The notes beneath the pieces were generated by a model. That model saw only the letters and a program-made list of their open reading frames with translations. It searched no databases and had not been told where the DNA came from. DNA of 64,000 nucleotides. Origin: Gemmatimonadota bacterium. Lineage in GTDB: Bacteria > Gemmatimonadota > Gemmatimonadetes > Gemmatimonadales > GWC2-71-9. Each line of letters starts with the position of its first letter. Position 1 is the stretch's first letter. The stretch lies in assembly GCA_027294455.1 (NCBI GenBank), contig JAPULZ010000204.1, forward strand, positions 36,050-100,049. The letters are read 5' to 3'. Positions 43,799 through 52,403 of the stretch are shown piece by piece. Made by a program: the position numbers and the translations under genes.

Positions 43799-45393
43799 TC
43801 AGGGTCTCCGAGTCGCACCAACCGCACGTCTGTGACACCGGCGAGGGCCTCGATGCGCTCGAGTACCTCCTGTGCCGGAGCGACATCGACGGTGACCGCG
43901 GCCAGCACAGCGCCGCCGTTGCGCTCGGCCGATTCCCGGTACGACCCCACGGTGACGCCCACTTCGCCCAGCACTTCCTGCACGCGATCAGTCACGTCGG
44001 GGCCATCGCTGTTTCTGAGCATGAGGAGGTGTCCCGAGGTGGGAATGTCCACCTCGAGACCCTCGATCCGGATGATGCGCCCATCGGTGTCCCCGGCGCG
44101 CACGCCTCCGAGAACCGTCGCCCTGTCATCGGCGCTCTCCACGGTCACCGCGACCGTCGTCTCGAAACCTGGGTTCGGCCGGCCCACGCGGCGGTGCACG
44201 GTGATATCCCGCTCCTCGGCCAGCATCCGCGCGTTGACCAGAGTCACCGGCCCCACACCGGCACCTCGGAGGACACCCTCGATCGCGGCGATCATGACCG
44301 GCCGCGGCGCTTCCTCGTCGTGGCCGCCGTAGTCGACTTCGATGGCGCGCACCGGCGAGCCGGCCAAGACGGCGGCCAGTTGAGCCAGCCGCCGCGCCAG
44401 TTCCATCTGTGCACGGGCCCGAACCAACACCACGCTCGAGACACCCGGCACGTTGACCGCTCCGCCCACGTCGCCGGTCCGCAGCGCGGCCAGCACCGTG
44501 CGGCAGATCTCCACACTCACGCGGATCTGCGCCTCGTCGGTGGAGGCGGCCAGATGCGGGGTGAGGAGGACCTTGTTTTCCCATCGGAGAGGTGAATCCT
44601 CCGCCAAGGGCTCCTGTTCGAACACGTCGAGAGCGGCGCCCGCCAACCGATTTTCTCGCAGCGCCTCCAGCAACGCGGCGATGTCGATCAACCCGCCTCG
44701 GGCGGTGTTGATCACCACCGCCGTCGGCCTGAGCAGGGCCAAGCGCTCGGCGTTCAGGATATGCCGCGTGTCGTCGGTCAGCGGCACGTGCAGGGAGACG
44801 ACGTCCGCACGCTGCAAGAGGGAGTCTAGCTCGGAGAGGGTGACGTTGTGGCGCTTGGCCTGTTCCGGCGACAAGAAGGGATCGCACGCCAGCACCTCCA
44901 TGCCGAACGCCCTCGCGATGCCCGCGACATGCGCCCCGATCCGACCCAGCCCGATGAGACCCAACACCTTGCCGCGCAGCTCGGTGCCGCGGAACAGATT
45001 CCGATCCCACTTGCCCTCACGCATGCTCCGCACTGCCCACGGCACCCGACGAACCAGGGCGAGCAATATGGCGATGGCGTGCTCGGCCGCGCTCACCGTG
45101 TTGGCCCCCGGTGCGTTGACCACCGCGATCCCGCGCCGTGTGGCGGCCTCGATATCGATATTGTCGACACCGATGCCCGCCCGCCCCACCACCCGGAGGG
45201 ACGGCGCATTCATGATGAGCTCTTCGGTCACCTGCGTGGCGGAGCGTACCAGCAACGCGTGCGCCCGCTGCATTGCCTCAGGCAACCGGTCCGGATCGCC
45301 GACGGTCGTGACCACTTCGAAATCGGGCTCCTGGCGCAACAGGTCGAGTCCCTGCTCGTCCATGCTGTCGGCAACCACCACGACGTAGGTCAC
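43795..45393 (-). CDS. serA: D-3-phosphoglycerate dehydrogenase, long form
   Basis: A 532-residue NAD enzyme that opens the phosphorylated serine pathway. The nucleotide-binding [18 protein letters not shown] and the substrate/catalytic segments NTARGGLID and [14 protein letters not shown] are present. An intervening (ASB) domain spans about 315-450. A C-terminal ACT domain (about 455-525, [16 protein letters not shown]) probably gives serine feedback control. The upstream aminotransferase gene overlaps it by 4 bases, so both are likely expressed together. Confidence 0.94.
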   Translation of the reverse strand: MTYVVVVADSMDEQGLDLLRQEPDFEVVTTVGDPDRLPEAMQRAHALLVRSATQVTEELIMNAPSLRVVGRAGIGVDNIDIEAATRRGIAVVNAPGANTVSAAEHAIAILLALVRRVPWAVRSMREGKWDRNLFRGTELRGKVLGLIGLGRIGAHVAGIARAFGMEVLACDPFLSPEQAKRHNVTLSELDSLLQRADVVSLHVPLTDDTRHILNAERLALLRPTAVVINTARGGLIDIAALLEALRENRLAGAALDVFEQEPLAEDSPLRWENKVLLTPHLAASTDEAQIRVSVEICRTVLAALRTGDVGGAVNVPGVSSVVLVRARAQMELARRLAQLAAVLAGSPVRAIEVDYGGHDEEAPRPVMIAAIEGVLRGAGVGPVTLVNARMLAEERDITVHRRVGRPNPGFETTVAVTVESADDRATVLGGVRAGDTDGRIIRIEGLEVDIPTSGHLLMLRNSDGPDVTDRVQEVLGEVGVTVGSYRESAERNGGAVLAAVTVDVAPAQEVLERIEALAGVTDVRLVRLGDPD

Positions 45394-46478
45394 GCCACCA
45401 CCTCTTCCAGCTGTCCCAGCAGTTGATGCAGCCGCTCCACCGAATGGTCGCCCATGTGGCCGATTCGGATGGTCGATTGCTTGAGGTCGCCGTATCCCGA
45501 CGCGATGGTCCAGTCACGGTCGGCGAGGGCGTATTGAATGTCCCGCCCGTTCTGCCCTTCGGGCACCGTGAGACACGAAATCGTCCAGCTGCGGCGGCCT
45601 TCGTCGGGCAGGTAGCCGAAACCGAGCTTCGCCCCGCGCTCCTCCACCCATCGCTCCACCGCCTGCCGCATCCGCTTGTGCCGGTCCCACCGCGCCTCCA
45701 CACCCCCCGCTGCTTCGATCCGTTTCAGCTGGGCATCGAGTCCGTAGAGCAAGGAGATGGCCGGCGTGTTGGTGGGCTGATGGTTCTCGGCGGCATGCGC
45801 GAACGCGACGAGGTCGAGATAACCCCCGCGCTCAGGAACCGACTTCGCCCGCTCGAGCATGCGCTCGGAGTGGGCCGCCAAGGCAAGCCCCGGGGGAAGC
45901 GCCAGCGCCTTCTGCGATCCGGTCAGGACGAAGTCGAGCTTCCAGGCATCCGTCTCGACGGGAGATCCCGCCAGCGATGTCACGGCGTCGACGAGGAGCA
46001 TCACGTCTGTGAACTCGTGAGCCACATCGGCGAGTTCCTTCAGGGGAGCCAACGCGCCGGTGGAGGTCTCCGAATGCACCAGGGTGACGGCATCCACCTC
46101 CGAGCGGATCAGCGCATCGTGCAGCATCTCGGGCTCGATGGTGCGGCCCGGTGCCACCTCCAGTTTCACCACGTCGCGCCCGCACGCCTGCGCGATGGCG
46201 GCGAAGCGCTTGCCGAACGCGCCGCTGACCAGCGAGAGCACACGATGGCGAACCCCGGAGCGCACCGCCATCTCCATGAAGGCCGTGGCCGCACCGGTCC
46301 CCACCACCGGCAGACCCGACGTCCGAAACAGGGCCTGAAGGGGTTGCTGCATCCCGGCGAGCAACTCCGTCATGGCCTTCCCCCGGTGCGGGATCATGGC
46401 CTTGGTCAATGTGGCCAGAACGTCGGGATGAACCTCGGTGGGGCCCGGTAGGAAAAACTGGCCGAAAGATGATGGCAT
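45390..46478 (-). CDS. class V aminotransferase, probable phosphoserine/serine type
   Basis: A 362-residue PLP aminotransferase. It begins FFLPGPTEVHPDV, the serine-pyruvate/serine-glyoxylate family signature, with VHSETSTG and VDAVTSLAG around the cofactor and the Schiff-base Lys190 in TGSQKALALPPG. Because it overlaps serA by 4 bases, it probably converts phosphohydroxypyruvate to phosphoserine, a job some class V enzymes of this branch are known to do. A glyoxylate aminotransferase is the alternative. No serB is visible here. Confidence 0.88.
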   Translation of the reverse strand: MPSSFGQFFLPGPTEVHPDVLATLTKAMIPHRGKAMTELLAGMQQPLQALFRTSGLPVVGTGAATAFMEMAVRSGVRHRVLSLVSGAFGKRFAAIAQACGRDVVKLEVAPGRTIEPEMLHDALIRSEVDAVTLVHSETSTGALAPLKELADVAHEFTDVMLLVDAVTSLAGSPVETDAWKLDFVLTGSQKALALPPGLALAAHSERMLERAKSVPERGGYLDLVAFAHAAENHQPTNTPAISLLYGLDAQLKRIEAAGGVEARWDRHKRMRQAVERWVEERGAKLGFGYLPDEGRRSWTISCLTVPEGQNGRDIQYALADRDWTIASGYGDLKQSTIRIGHMGDHSVERLHQLLGQLEEVVA

Positions 46479-46562
46479 CGTTGGGGAAATCTTTAGAGAA
46501 CCAAAGACACGGAGTCGAAGGCTGAGAGAGACATGAATACTCGGAGCGCCGCCCGAGAGAAG

Positions 46563-47342
46563 TTACCCAAGTGATTCCCCAGGAGGGAGTGGCTCATCCG
46601 GCTTCTGTCGCCCTCGGGGGCCGACTTCCCTCGCCTGATAATCCAGTCTTCGTTGGCGGTACCACCGCACGCCGAGGGCGTCTCGCAGGCCGACCCCGAC
46701 TCGCCCCCACATGCGGTATTTGCTCCGGCCGTGCCGGCGCGGGCGGTGCGAGACCGCCATTTCCACGACGTCCTCTCCGGCGAGCCGGAGCAGCGTCGCG
46801 AGAAATCGGTGCATGCCGTCGAAACGAGCGATCCGCCGGAGGGCCGCCCGGGGCATCACCTTCAAGGAGCACCCCGTATCCCGCACGCGATCACCGGTGA
46901 TCACGTCCCGCGCCGCGTTGGCCACCCGACTCTGCACCCGCTTCCACCACCCGTCCACCCTGGGCACCCGGTACCCCACGGCCACAGTGGGGGACCCTGG
47001 GCCTCGGACCGCCTGGAGGAGCCTGAGACCGTCCTCCGGCGCGTTCTGGCCGTCGGCGTCCATGGTCAGGATGAACTCGCCTCGGGCCGCATCGAATCCC
47101 GCCGCGAAGGCGGCACTCTGGCCCCGGTTGCGCTCCAACGAGAATACGCGAAGGGCTGGCGATCCGTTGCTCAGGCGCAGGAGTTCCTCGAGAGACCCGT
47201 CCGTGGATCCGTCGTCCACCGCCACAATCTCGTGGGGCGTCCCAGCGAACACGGTGCCGAGCTCCTCGATCAGGGACGCCAAGCTGGGCCGCTCGTTGAA
47301 CACCGGAAGAACGATCGACACGACCGGGCGGGGCTGATTCAT
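46563..47342 (-). CDS. GT2 glycosyltransferase, dolichyl-phosphate-mannose-synthase-like
   Basis: 259 residues with a GT-A fold. The motifs are VSIVLPVFNERPSL, VAVDDGSTDGS (nucleotide-sugar Asp), SLERNRGQSAAFAAG and LTMDADGQNAPED (the metal-binding Asp-x-Asp). GRSKYRMWGRVGVG at the end is typical of DPMS/GtrB-like enzymes that load a sugar on a polyprenyl phosphate. No C-terminal membrane helices are present, so it is the soluble form. Such an enzyme could feed the GT83 transferase elsewhere in the window. The ATG at 47342 was chosen at the domain start. Confidence 0.87.
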   Translation of the reverse strand: MNQPRPVVSIVLPVFNERPSLASLIEELGTVFAGTPHEIVAVDDGSTDGSLEELLRLSNGSPALRVFSLERNRGQSAAFAAGFDAARGEFILTMDADGQNAPEDGLRLLQAVRGPGSPTVAVGYRVPRVDGWWKRVQSRVANAARDVITGDRVRDTGCSLKVMPRAALRRIARFDGMHRFLATLLRLAGEDVVEMAVSHRPRRHGRSKYRMWGRVGVGLRDALGVRWYRQRRLDYQAREVGPRGRQKPDEPLPPGESLG

Positions 47343-47493
47343 CGATCCGCAGGTCCCCGTTCGGTTTGCCTCTCTGCCGACCGGGCCTCCGGCCTGAGGC
47401 GGGCACCCTCCATCCGAGCCTCCACGTCGTCGCGGTTTCGACCATCGAGCTAAGGACGGCTCAACGCTACGCGCCCCTAAAACCCGAATCAAG

Positions 47494-47522
47494 TTGACCT
47501 TGGGCCGGTGTCCCGTTAAATC
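47494..47522 (+). promoter_or_regulatory. candidate promoter for the glycosylasparaginase gene
   Basis: A -35 TTGACC (47494-47499) and a -10 TAAATC (47517-47522) are 17 bases apart. A transcript would have a leader of about 35 bases including GGGAGGAGG before the ATG at 47565. The rest of the divergent gap 47343-47564 shows no gene. Confidence 0.4.
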
Positions 47523-47564
47523 CCGGTGCCTTGCCGGTTACCCTTGCAGGGAGGAGGAAGCACC

Positions 47565-48611
47565 ATGTCGAACTCACTTTCCCGCCGTGATTTCCTGGGA
47601 GCCGCTTCCGGCGTAGCGGCCGGGGCGACCCTGGGCCTGCCCCTCATCACCCACCCGGGCTTTCCCGCCGTCCATATCCGACAGGGAAGCAAGAACGTGG
47701 CGGTGGCATCCGCAAACGGACTGCGCGGCGTCGAGTTGACGGGCCGGCTCGTGGGCGAGGGCATGGACACGCTCGATGCGGCCATCGAGGGCGTGAAGAC
47801 GCAGGAGCTCGACCCCGACGATTCGTCCGTCGGCTACGGCGGCCTGCCCAACGAGGACGGCGTGGTCCAGCTCGATGCGTCCTGCATGCACGGGCCGACC
47901 AAGCGGGCCGGAGCCGTGGGGGCCTTGGAAGGCATCAAGACGCCGAGCGTAGTAGCCAAGTACGTGTTGTTGTACACCGATCACATCATGCTCGTGGGTG
48001 AGGGCGCGAAGCGGTTCGCGCTCTCGTATGGCTTCAAGGAAGAAGACTTGATGACGGAGCGAAGCCGGGCGCGGTGGTTGGCGTGGCGGGCGAACCGGGG
48101 CCCCGACGATGACTGGATCAACGTCGAGCGCGGCAAGGAGATGGTAATTCGTGAAACCGGCACGATCAACATAAACGTCGTAAACAGCAACGGCGATATT
48201 TCCTCGGTGACGACGACCAGCGGATTGTCGTGGAAGATTCCGGGTCGGGTCGGCGATTCGCCGATCATCGGCGCCGGGCAATACACTGACAACGACATCG
48301 GCGCCGCGGGATCGACCGGCCGGGGCGAGGCCAACATTCAGGTGTGCGGCGCGTTCCTGACGGTCGAGAACATGCGCCGAGGCCTGAGCCCGACCGACGC
48401 CGCACTGGAAACCCTGCGGCGCGTCGTGGCCACCACGGAACCACGCTTGCTCGACGAGCAGGGCCGGCCCACGTTCAATCTCAACTTCTACGCCACGAAC
48501 AAGGCCGGCGAATTCGGCGCCGGAACGATTTGGTCCGGCGGACGCTATGCCGCATTCGACGGAGCGACTGCCGCCTTGCACGACATACCGTACTTGTACG
48601 AGAGGGAATAA
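47565..48611 (+). CDS. Tat-exported glycosylasparaginase-like Ntn hydrolase
   Basis: 348 residues. The N-terminal twin-Arg signal is SRRDFLGAASG with a hydrophobic core to about residue 33. The enzyme is an N-terminal-nucleophile amidase cleaving the sugar-asparagine bond or isoaspartyl/asparaginyl bonds after self-cleavage. The new N terminus is probably Thr200 in RETGTININVV; the classical HDT is TGT here, nearer to isoaspartyl peptidases. GRVGDSPIIGAGQYTDND and GAAGSTGRGE follow as expected. GGGAGGAGG precedes the ATG. The next gene starts directly after its stop. Confidence 0.85.
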   Translation: MSNSLSRRDFLGAASGVAAGATLGLPLITHPGFPAVHIRQGSKNVAVASANGLRGVELTGRLVGEGMDTLDAAIEGVKTQELDPDDSSVGYGGLPNEDGVVQLDASCMHGPTKRAGAVGALEGIKTPSVVAKYVLLYTDHIMLVGEGAKRFALSYGFKEEDLMTERSRARWLAWRANRGPDDDWINVERGKEMVIRETGTININVVNSNGDISSVTTTSGLSWKIPGRVGDSPIIGAGQYTDNDIGAAGSTGRGEANIQVCGAFLTVENMRRGLSPTDAALETLRRVVATTEPRLLDEQGRPTFNLNFYATNKAGEFGAGTIWSGGRYAAFDGATAALHDIPYLYERE

Positions 48612-49796
48612 TTGCGGACGATCGCGTTGTCCATGGCGTTGCTACTCGCGCTCACCGCACAGGGGTGGGGTCAAGACGAGGGCTTCGACCTAGAACAGGA
48701 CTACTGGTTCAACGTACTCTATCCAAAGGCCTTCTTTACCGTCACCGAGGGACTCTCGATTGGCGGGCACTTGGCATACATTCAACCGGTCCGGTTTCGG
48801 GATTTCGAGAATCCACCGCCGTACCGGGCGTCCCTGTCATTCGACGGGCAGATCTCGACATCGGGAAGCCGGTTTCTGAAGTTCGATGCCCGGGCGCCGG
48901 GGCTGTCCAACGGATGGCGATTCAGCGCTCAGTTGCTCGCTCGGCGACGAGCGAAGGACAACTACTTCGGCATCGGGAACGCCACCGTGCGCGAGCCCGA
49001 CAGCATCACCGACGCACAACCCAACTTCTACCGCGCGATCCGCAACCGATACGCGGCCCGCGGCGAGGTGCAACGCACGATCGTCGGCCCCCTGCGGGTG
49101 CTGGCGGGATTCAACCTGGAGCGCTGGCGCATCGGCCCTCCCGAAGGGCCCAGTGCCATCGCGACGGACCTGGCCAACGGCGGCGATCCCACCATCGGCG
49201 TTGGTACCAACGATTTTTCGTTGCGGTTCGGATTGATCTTCGACACGCGGAACGATGAGGTGGCGCCAGAGCGGGGCGTCCACGTGCAAGCCATCGTGGG
49301 CATCGCGGACGCGGACGTGGCGGGTGACGTCACGTACACACGGACGACCGTGAGCGCCAGCGCCTTTCTCACCGCGACGCCGCGGCTGCAGTTCGCCGCC
49401 CGGGTGGTGGGCCAGGCCATGAGCGGCACGCCGCCGTTCGGCACGTACTACTTGATCGACGGCGGCGATCACTTCTACAACAGCCTGGGGGGATCCTCGT
49501 CGCACCGCGCCCTCATCAACAATCGCTTTCTCGGGCGCGACAAGTTGTTCACCAACATCGAGGTGCGATACACGATCTTCGCGATCCCGACGTTGTATCG
49601 CGTCAGCGTGCTCGCGTTCTTCGACGCGGGACGGGTGTTCCAAGCGCAAGGCTTTCGCCTCACCACCGAGGACTTCAAGGCCGGAGGTGGCTCGGGCCTC
49701 TTCGTGCAGTTGGGGCGGGCCGGGATCGCCGGGGTCACGCTCGGGGTGGGCCCGGACGGCGCCATCCCAGAGTTTCATGCGAGGTGGACCTTCTAG
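48612..49796 (+). CDS. outer membrane beta-barrel protein, surface-antigen (D15) type
   Basis: 394 residues: a signal peptide (IALSMALLLALTAQGWGQ) and then alternating beta strands throughout, ending in Phe (FHARWTF), the mark of outer membrane barrels. The C-terminal half resembles the BamA/D15 barrel, with SLRFGLIFDTRNDEVAPERG and NIEVRYTIF and a late FFDAGRVF strand. No POTRA domain is present. The TTG start follows the previous stop directly and has GAGAGGG upstream. Its link to the amidase is positional only. Confidence 0.75.
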   Translation: MRTIALSMALLLALTAQGWGQDEGFDLEQDYWFNVLYPKAFFTVTEGLSIGGHLAYIQPVRFRDFENPPPYRASLSFDGQISTSGSRFLKFDARAPGLSNGWRFSAQLLARRRAKDNYFGIGNATVREPDSITDAQPNFYRAIRNRYAARGEVQRTIVGPLRVLAGFNLERWRIGPPEGPSAIATDLANGGDPTIGVGTNDFSLRFGLIFDTRNDEVAPERGVHVQAIVGIADADVAGDVTYTRTTVSASAFLTATPRLQFAARVVGQAMSGTPPFGTYYLIDGGDHFYNSLGGSSSHRALINNRFLGRDKLFTNIEVRYTIFAIPTLYRVSVLAFFDAGRVFQAQGFRLTTEDFKAGGGSGLFVQLGRAGIAGVTLGVGPDGAIPEFHARWTF

Positions 49797-50329
49797 GTCG
49801 TCACGCGCTCCAGCATTCCCAGGACTTCTTTCAGCGTGGTTTCGCCCCGGTCCTTAGCGTACCACTTCCGCACCGTGGGATAACGCTCCTTGGACGGAAT
49901 CGTGTCCTTGTTCTCCATGACCCACTGCTGAATCTCGGCGGGTCGCGGTCCCCAATGGCCCAGTTCGTGAAAATCCTGATCGAGGGCGATCACGACGGGG
50001 ATCGATCGACTCCCGTTCGTGAGGTATTGGTCCATGACGTCGGGGTGCTCGTCCCGCAGGATCACCCGCATGTCGAGACAATCCGCTTCATCCCCCAAGC
50101 GCGCGAGAATCGGAATCGTATTGCTGGCGTCACCACACCAGTCCTCGACGATGGCCAGCAACCGTACGCCGGGGCCGCGCTGGCACGCGAGCTCATGCGC
50201 CCAATTCGGAATCTTGGCCAGCCGATACACGCCGCGCCATAGCGATGCGTTCTCCTCGATGCCCGTCAGGAACTGCTCGTACGGGATCGCGGCGTTTTCC
50301 CAAAGCGTGCGAAAATCCAAACTTGTCAT
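49793..50329 (-). CDS. thioredoxin-like protein with WCGD motif
   Basis: 178 residues of thioredoxin fold without a signal peptide. The active-site position reads VEDWCGDASNTIP, where only one Cys is kept and the second is Asp-Ala. The cis-Pro segment is GSRSIPVVIALDQD. This matches the Thioredoxin_9 (PF14595) subfamily, whose role is not established; a monothiol or chaperone-like activity is possible. The ATG at 50329 has GAGGAG six bases before it. Its stop overlaps that of the barrel gene by 4 bases. Confidence 0.82.
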   Translation of the reverse strand: MTSLDFRTLWENAAIPYEQFLTGIEENASLWRGVYRLAKIPNWAHELACQRGPGVRLLAIVEDWCGDASNTIPILARLGDEADCLDMRVILRDEHPDVMDQYLTNGSRSIPVVIALDQDFHELGHWGPRPAEIQQWVMENKDTIPSKERYPTVRKWYAKDRGETTLKEVLGMLERVTT

Positions 50330-50340
50330 CTGCCACTCCT

Positions 50341-51483
50341 CTATTCGGTCACGTCGATGACGATATTCCGACGACGAAGCTCTGCGACATACGACTCCGA
50401 GGGGATGGCCTCGAATGCCGGACACACGCCGGGCGCTCCGGCAGTACCGGCCACCTGCAACTGTCCCACGATCGAGAGTGAGAAGCCCGTCGTGCGCATC
50501 ATGGCGCTGATGCCGTTCTCCAGGTCGTAACGGTCCAACAGCACGTAACGCCGCTTGCTCGGTTGGCGTTCCTTGGTACCGCTCACCACCACCTTGAGCG
50601 CAACCAGATCGTGCCCTTCGGGTTTCCGCAGTTTGGGGGCCACCGTCGCGATGAACACGTCTCGCGGCCGAACCGACATCTCCTTCACCTGCACCGGTTC
50701 CTCATCCAACAAACCGAGCTCGCGAATGGCCCGCATGATCTTCGCATGGCCGGGATACCGCAGCGTCTTGTACTCCATCCGCTTGACCCGGCCCGCGAAC
50801 ACCCACGGCATGGTCGAGAGCCCCCCGGCCGTGTGAAACGCCTCGAGGCTGCCGAGGGGCGGCGGGAACTCCACTTCCTCCACTTCCGTCAGGGGAGCGA
50901 CCTGGACGGGGACGCCGTCGCGGACGACCCACGACGGTGTGGTGTAGTAGTCGAGCGCTCCCTCCAGGGAATACACGATCTGGTAGTTGAGCGGCGGCTC
51001 GGGATGCTGCGGCAGACCGCCCACGAAGAGCTGCACCGTCTCGACGGTGTCGAGCCGCCGGATCCCATCGGCCGCCAGGATGTTGACTAGGCCCGGTGCG
51101 AGCCCACAGTCCACGACGACGCTCACCCCGCGCTCGGCCGCGCGCTCCTGCAACGTTTCCTGCTGCCGCACGATCTCGGTATTGCCCCCCAAGTCGGCGA
51201 AGTGCGCTCCCGCCTCGACGGCGAGTCGCGCCAGATCGAAGTTGAAGTAGTAGGGCACCGCACTCATCACCGCGTCCCGGCCCTCGAACGCCCGCGCCAC
51301 CGCCGCCTCGTCCCGCACGTCCAGCTCGATGCGCTCCAGACGGTCGCCCGTCCACTGTTTCAGGAAACCGGGGAGGTCTGACAGGACGTGATCGGCCAGC
51401 CCCACGCGAGCGTCGGTCGTCTTGAGAAGATCGTAGGCGCACGCCGAGCCTTGGCGGCCGGCTCCCAGCACGAGCATTTGCAT
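50341..51483 (-). CDS. saccharopine dehydrogenase-like NAD(P) oxidoreductase
   Basis: 380 residues. The N-terminal Rossmann fold has MLVLGAGRQGSACAYDLL and DAVMSAVPYYFNFDLARLAV. The C-terminal substrate domain has VVDCGLAPGLVNILA and NYQIVYSLEGALDYYT. The closest functional relatives are lysine 6-dehydrogenase and carboxynorspermidine/saccharopine reductases, so the substrate is probably a basic amino acid or an opine-type conjugate. The ATG at 51483 fits the Rossmann start; Met at 51477 is possible. It lies 11 bases before the thioredoxin-like gene, in the same direction. Confidence 0.87.
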   Translation of the reverse strand: MQMLVLGAGRQGSACAYDLLKTTDARVGLADHVLSDLPGFLKQWTGDRLERIELDVRDEAAVARAFEGRDAVMSAVPYYFNFDLARLAVEAGAHFADLGGNTEIVRQQETLQERAAERGVSVVVDCGLAPGLVNILAADGIRRLDTVETVQLFVGGLPQHPEPPLNYQIVYSLEGALDYYTTPSWVVRDGVPVQVAPLTEVEEVEFPPPLGSLEAFHTAGGLSTMPWVFAGRVKRMEYKTLRYPGHAKIMRAIRELGLLDEEPVQVKEMSVRPRDVFIATVAPKLRKPEGHDLVALKVVVSGTKERQPSKRRYVLLDRYDLENGISAMMRTTGFSLSIVGQLQVAGTAGAPGVCPAFEAIPSESYVAELRRRNIVIDVTE

Positions 51484-51646
51484 CGACTTCGTGACTCCGT
51501 CTCGAGAGGCGGGTTCGAGCGAGGCGAAAATTAGGTAGTCGGGCTCTGGTGTTCCACTCCTGGACCCAAGACCAGCCGGCCCCACCGTCCGTAGGCAATC
51601 CAAAATGGGCTGGAAGTGGGCTGTGTCGGGCGTATCTTTGCGAGTG

Positions 51647-52285
51647 ATGCCTCACACGACCAAACCAACCGGAAAACCCACCGCCACAGCAAAACCACGA
51701 CGACGCGATCCGAAGAGCACTCGCGAGCGTTTGGTTCGTGCCGCGCTGGAACTCTTCACGTCCCAGGGTTACCACGCGAGCACGACCCCGCAGGTCGCGC
51801 GGCAGGCCGGCGTGGCCGAGGGCACGATCTATCGCCACTTCACCAGCAAGGAACAATTACTGAACGAGATCTACCGGGGAGCCGTCCGGCTGTTCACGCA
51901 GAAGGTGAAGGACGTCCCGGGCGCCATCGCGTGCCGCGACCGGCTGGCCCAGGTGGCCGACCGCTGGGGCGAAGTGGCTTCTGGTGACCCGGCGCTGGTC
52001 AAGCTGGTGTTTTCGGCGCCCCCCAGCGCGCTCCTCGACGACCAGAGTCGCAACCTGCACGAGGAGATGCGCGCCGAGCTGGAAAAGGTGGTGGCCGCGG
52101 GCAAGGCCTCGGGGGAGATCAGGCCGGGACCCGCCTATCTCTGGACGGACATCTGGATGCAGCTGGTGGCCCTGATGCTGAAACGGGTCGCGTCGGGCAC
52201 CTGGTCGATCCAGCACACCGCCCCCCGGCAAGTGATCGACAGCGCCTGGGACGCCATCGCCGCACCACTCAAGAACGCTCCCTGA
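51647..52285 (+). CDS. TetR-family transcriptional regulator
   Basis: A 212-residue repressor. The DNA-binding domain (about 18-70) has STRERLVRAALELFTSQGYH and AEGTIYRHFTSKEQLLNEIY. The C-terminal ligand-binding domain is helical. The first 18 residues are Lys/Thr/Pro-rich and disordered. It is divergent from the saccharopine dehydrogenase-like gene and could control it or the NSS transporter 118 bases downstream. Starts at 51605 or 51644 are possible but extend an unconserved tail. Confidence 0.9.
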   Translation: MPHTTKPTGKPTATAKPRRRDPKSTRERLVRAALELFTSQGYHASTTPQVARQAGVAEGTIYRHFTSKEQLLNEIYRGAVRLFTQKVKDVPGAIACRDRLAQVADRWGEVASGDPALVKLVFSAPPSALLDDQSRNLHEEMRAELEKVVAAGKASGEIRPGPAYLWTDIWMQLVALMLKRVASGTWSIQHTAPRQVIDSAWDAIAAPLKNAP

Positions 52286-52373
52286 TACGCTCCACCGTCA
52301 GCAACAGATTCCCGCCGGATCGTTCGTCCGCGTCGCGACAAACCTAGACATCACTACGATTTGGCGTAATGTA

Positions 52374-52387
52374 GGGAAAATTTTCCC
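52374..52387. promoter_or_regulatory. 14-bp perfect palindrome before the NSS transporter gene
   Basis: GGGAAAATTTTCCC lies 16 bases before the transporter ATG, next to AAGGA. The placement at the transcript start or ribosome site suggests an operator, possibly for the TetR protein encoded upstream. Confidence 0.45.
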
Positions 52388-52403
52388 CTTTTAAGGATTG
52401 GCA

